This document shows, one piece after another, positions 60,656-64,000 of a stretch of DNA of 64,000 nt. Both the position numbers and the translations under genes were made by a program. Origin of the DNA: Archilochus colubris (taxonomy: Eukaryota; Chordata; Aves; Apodiformes; Trochilidae); contig CM041084.1 of the NCBI GenBank assembly GCA_023079485.1, positions 35,314,609 through 35,378,608 of the forward strand, in the 5' to 3' direction. The notes below the pieces were generated by a model. That model saw nothing but the letters and a program-made list of their open reading frames with translations, ran no database searches and had not been told where the DNA came from. Every line of letters starts with the position of its first letter. The stretch's first letter is position 1.

Positions 60656-60992
60656 CACAGAATCATCAGGGTTGGAAAGGACCTTTAAGATCATCAAGTC
60701 CAACCATCAGCCCTACCTCACTGTAACCACCAAAACATCTCTTGAAGAGCTACATCTACCCATTTTTTGAACACTCCCAGGGTTGATGACTACACCACCT
60801 CCTTGGCAACCTGTTCCAATGCTTCACTACTCTTTTGGTGAAGAAATTTTTCCTAATATCCAATCTGAAGCTCCCCTGGAACAACTTGAATCTATTTCCT
60901 CTTGTTTTATCTCTAGTCATTAGGGAAAAGAGGCCAACACCTGCCTCACTACAGGCTCCTTTCAGGTATTTGTAGATGGTGAAGTCTGATTC
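60656..60992 (-). mobile_element. CR1 LINE 3' end, minus strand
   Basis: On the minus strand this reads through the CR1 C-terminal region ([37 protein letters not shown]) to the 3' tail, which on the plus strand starts CACAGAATCATCAGGGTTGG. It differs from the 15.2- and 57.7-kb copies in the 3' tail, so it is a different subfamily. A frameshift near 60785 separates the last coding part. It is the only minus-strand CR1 in the window. Confidence 0.93.
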
Positions 60993-61712
60993 ATACAACA
61001 TGGGGCAGACCAATGAAACCCACAGAAAATACCTCCCTTGCTATCTTAGAAAAGGAAGATAATGAGACTTTTGGGAGATGCAGCTACTGGAATAATACAG
61101 CACACCAGGGAAAGTTTAAATTAAATGCAAAGACCATTTTTGCATGTTTCAGGACAGAGACCATAGCCAGGATTTTTTTGTTGCCAAATGGACATCTGGC
61201 AAATACTGACCTACAGTTGTATTTAGTGTGGAATGGAAAGTACAGGTTGTGACATGAGCAGTCAATACTTTTTAGACTATTGATCCTTGCAGTGGCCATT
61301 GATTAGTTTTTAGGCAATAGCACAATCTATTTTTTCATTTAGCTTAGCTTAAAGTGATTGGATTGTGTGTTGTGTGTCTGTATTTGTGGAAAGGGACTCA
61401 GTGTGCAAATATATTTCTCATAATTGGCAATGTATAAAAGATAGATATTAATTTTTAAGTGATTATTTTTTCCTCCCCTGTTATTTAATAAGACTACTCA
61501 AATATTATAACTCAGATATGATAAAAAGTGAAGTTGGCTTTGGGGGAGTCCAGATGCCACCATCTGCCTTCTGCTGTCTGACTTGAACTTTACTTCAATG
61601 AGTAAAGTCAATTGTTAGAATAAACACATAAGGGATCCAACCCATTTCTATACACGTCATCTTTTCACTCACTCTCATCTCATCTGATTTAATTGTTTGC
61701 TTTCTTTTGCAG
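60993..61712. other. No gene recognised
   Basis: AT-rich spacer. A 79-codon plus frame (61013-61252) has no recognisable product. Confidence 0.55.
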
Positions 61713-61759
61713 AGAAACTACGTTACTGCCTACCACTTGGGGATTTTATATAAGGTTTG
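61713..61759 (+). other. Candidate 47-nt exon, plus strand
   Basis: An acceptor with a good pyrimidine tract (TTGTTTGCTTTCTTTTGCAG) and a near-ideal donor (TTTG/GTAAGTATT) enclose 47 nt. Two frames are open (RNYVTAYHLGILYK and ETTLLPTTWGFYIRF), so coding sense is not decided; a non-coding RNA exon is equally likely. No partner exon was identified nearby. Confidence 0.28.
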
Positions 61760-62451
61760 GTAAGTATTCTTGACTGTGCTGGGTTTTATGAATTTTGAAA
61801 TAATCTGAGGATATTTTTTGTTCAGTGGAAAGAAACTGTACAGGGGCAACGAGTGGCATACAAGAAATGGCAGTAAGCTACAAGCCAGGTCATGCCTAAA
61901 GGTGTTAGTTGTTGTGATTGCTATTTATATTTCAGTGCAGACTGGAGTCTTTGTTTTAACCCAGGCATAATATTCCCACTTCAGGCAACAGCCAACTAAC
62001 ACTCCAGCTATTCTGTAAATAAGTTAGTCCAGTGCTGGCATTTGGTTCCTCCTGCAGGAGCTGGAAACAGAACTGAGGTGTTTATTGTACAGGCTGAATG
62101 CTCATCTGTGCTGAGTTTTGGAGTAAATAAAGTGTCAACTGTATGCATTGAGCGATGCTATTTGTGTTATCTAGACAAGCTGAGAATGCATCATTATGCT
62201 ACATTGTGCTTCCCAGGTCTGGGAAAGTGAACCACAAATCTTTCAGCTATTATCTAGCCAGTAGTTCTACATCAACAGCAGTAGGGAATGGAACAATTTT
62301 TTTTTCAGGTGTCATATATATCCTGATGCACTGTCTGTCCTGAAGGTCATGATTCAAATCATTCTGGGAACTGCTTTTTATCTAGGCTAAGAACATTAAT
62401 CACTTGCAGTTTTATATCAAAAGTAAAGCAAACAAAAAAGTCTAACAGGAG
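61760..62451. other. No gene recognised
   Basis: AT-rich single-copy DNA; nothing seen beyond short frames. Confidence 0.55.
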
Positions 62452-62470
62452 AAAAAAAAAAAAAAAAAAA
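62452..62470. repeat. (A)19 homopolymer
   Basis: A run of 19 A. No retroelement body is recognisable upstream, so it is treated as simple sequence. Confidence 0.9.
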
Positions 62471-62720
62471 GAAAGCTAATCTTATAATTTAAATTTAAAA
62501 TGTCTTTTAAAATGATGCAACTTGATCACTGCTGAATAAAAAAACAGGCTTCTGAGTATTCTAAGAATAACATTATTTTAAGATAAATTTCTCTAATATA
62601 CCAGTGAGGCCTATATAATTATACTGTTGTATACCTTTTTATTATTTAAGAACTAGGGATTAAGAATTCTGTACATTGCATATTTTGGTGTGATTAAATG
62701 GGATATTTGTAATTAAAGAT

Positions 62721-63194
62721 TTAGGGTTTGTTTTGGCAGTGATAAAACTGCAAAAGCCTTCGATTTCTTATCTTAGTTATACATAAAGGTGAATTTGACC
62801 TATAATGTGAAATCTGAAACCAAATCACAACTACAGAAAAGGATGTAGCATGACTGTGGTCAAGATCTAGAATGGTGCCTTTCTTCAATGATTGCAGATG
62901 AAAGGCTGCAAAACATCCTTCCCTCTCAATGGTGATTTGGGTTAAGAGGAGGTGTGTGGTTAGATTGGATCTGGGCCCATCTTCAATAACTGGTAATAAA
63001 AGCAAAGATTCTTTGGCAAACTCCTGGAGTTTCTTCACTGTTTTATTAACATCAAGCCAGCAAACAAAGCAGGAAAAAAAAAAGAGAGCTTCATCATACA
63101 GATAGCATTTACATAGCACTGAAAAGTACTTTAACTTGATGTCTGTAGCTGCTTCATTAGTTTTGCCTTGATTGTAAGATAAGGTCTTCTGCAA
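62721..63194 (-). other. Unexplained 157-codon open frame, minus strand
   Basis: A stop-free frame of 157 codons from ATG at 63194. The middle third (VKKLQEFAKESLLLLPVIED, then TQITIEREGCFAAFHLQSL) has a balanced, soluble-protein-like composition, while both ends look like ordinary AT-rich translation. There is no CpG promoter, no clear splice context and no family match. One frame of this length is not far above chance expectation in 64 kb of AT-rich DNA, so a coding call is weak. It might also be a decayed transposon or pseudogene piece. Confidence 0.15.
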
Positions 63195-64000
63195 GTGGCC
63201 CTAGAACCTAAAAGGTTGTCTGGAAATAACCTGTCTGAAATAACACCTGAAGCAGCTTTCTTCTGCAGTGTGGTCTATTTTAGTGTTATAAATTCTCTTT
63301 GGATGGGAGTTCCTCTATTAGAGAAGAGTTTTTTTCCCAATCTCTGCATTTCTATGAAGAAAGAAATCAGAATTTCAAGCATTTAAATGTCTTCTGGGCA
63401 GTAGCTATTTATCACACAAGGCAGTATTTCCGAACATCTTTATTTTCTTAGAGAAACTGCAAAAATACAGCATAGTATCAGTTATTGCTGGATGTGCATG
63501 CAGAGCAATATTGTTCTGTTGCCTGGTAACCAGTGAGAGGGAGGCACTTTAGAATCACTGATAGAAAAAGAGAAAGAGAAAGCTTAACTGCACACACTTG
63601 AGCAGAAGACTTATAAAACTGGTATTTGTCCCAGGGAGTTTTGAAGAAGAGTTTGAAGCAACGTTTTCATAGGGTTTTGTGAGTTTTTTTCCCACAAGAA
63701 AAGCCAATGGCTTATTTTCTTGTGTTAGAATTTAATGACCAGGCTTATTTTTTTCAAGTCATGCTTAAAATTTGCATACTTTGGAAAGAGGAATATTCCT
63801 TTTTCTCAGTGTACATTCTTGAATACTTTCTGAAGGTGTGTTCTCCTTAGACCAGTGCACTGATGGTGTTGTAACAAAGTAAACAGCAGAAGTGTTCTGA
63901 ACTGAATATTCTCAACAACTCTGGAGGATCCAAGAATGTATTCAAAGCCAAACTGCTCTTGCATTTCCTGTATTACTGAAGTGCTAGGTATTGTAATAAA
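63195..64000. other. No gene recognised; X-box-like palindrome
   Basis: AT-rich sequence to the window edge. It includes GTTGCC-T-GGTAAC at 63518-63530, which fits the RFX X-box consensus with a 1-base spacer, but without a CpG-rich promoter around it. Confidence 0.5.

Noticed and set aside
1..64000. tRNA, rRNA, snoRNA, CRISPR arrays, operons or bacterial-type systems
   Set aside because: No tRNA B-box-like cloverleaf, spacer-repeat array or compact gene cluster was found by reading. The sequence is vertebrate nuclear DNA.

Overview
This is a stretch of avian nuclear genome, AT-rich and gene-poor. The diagnosis rests on its repeats. It carries several truncated CR1 retrotransposons ending in the CR1-type 3' tail with its ATTCTATG repeat, and LTR pieces of types common in bird genomes. 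Alu, L1 and bacterial gene organisation are absent. I could not identify the species, the chromosome or any neighbouring gene, and no open reading frame in the window matches a host protein I can name with confidence.

Layout. 1-3 kb: the only strong CpG-rich region (about 1490-2960), with a perfect RFX/X-box at 1220-1233, YY1-like sites and a strong minus-strand splice donor at 2440-2441. It is probably a promoter, perhaps bidirectional. 3-12.3 kb: single-copy sequence holding short candidate exons on both strands (plus: 3589-3752, 8544-8602, 9754-9864, 12206-12277; minus: 4172-4255, 5444-5494, 7165-7308). Each has one open frame and usable splice sites, but none is identified. 12.3-15.1 kb: nothing recognised. 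15.16-15.82 kb: CR1 3' end with an intact 185-codon reverse-transcriptase tail. 19.79-20.13 kb: a 324-bp solo LTR with a perfect 6-bp target-site duplication. 24.3-27.2 kb: a cluster of same-strand CR1 pieces, one of which restarts as a tandem second copy. 27.2-35.5 kb: nothing but simple repeats. 35.56-36.65 kb: a long (about 1.1 kb), GC-rich, degraded solo LTR on the minus strand. 36.6-46.2 kb: featureless apart from one candidate conserved element. 46.24-46.83 kb: a second, weaker CpG-enriched patch with a splice donor, possibly a 5' exon. 52.33-52.42 kb: a 72-bp miniature relative of the 20-kb LTR, with perfect 18-bp inverted ends and its own 6-bp duplication. 54.9-55.3 kb: a purine-rich strand-asymmetric tract. 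57.7 and 60.7 kb: two more CR1 3' ends on opposite strands. 61.7 kb: a 47-nt candidate exon. 62.7-63.2 kb: an unexplained 157-codon minus-strand frame.

How it works together: the picture is one promoter region at the left edge, possibly a second at 46 kb, and long intronic or intergenic DNA with retroelement debris. I see no operon-like or defence-like system. The most interesting direct observation is the pair of related LTR elements, in which the 72-bp copy looks like an internally deleted derivative that kept both ends and its target-site duplication.
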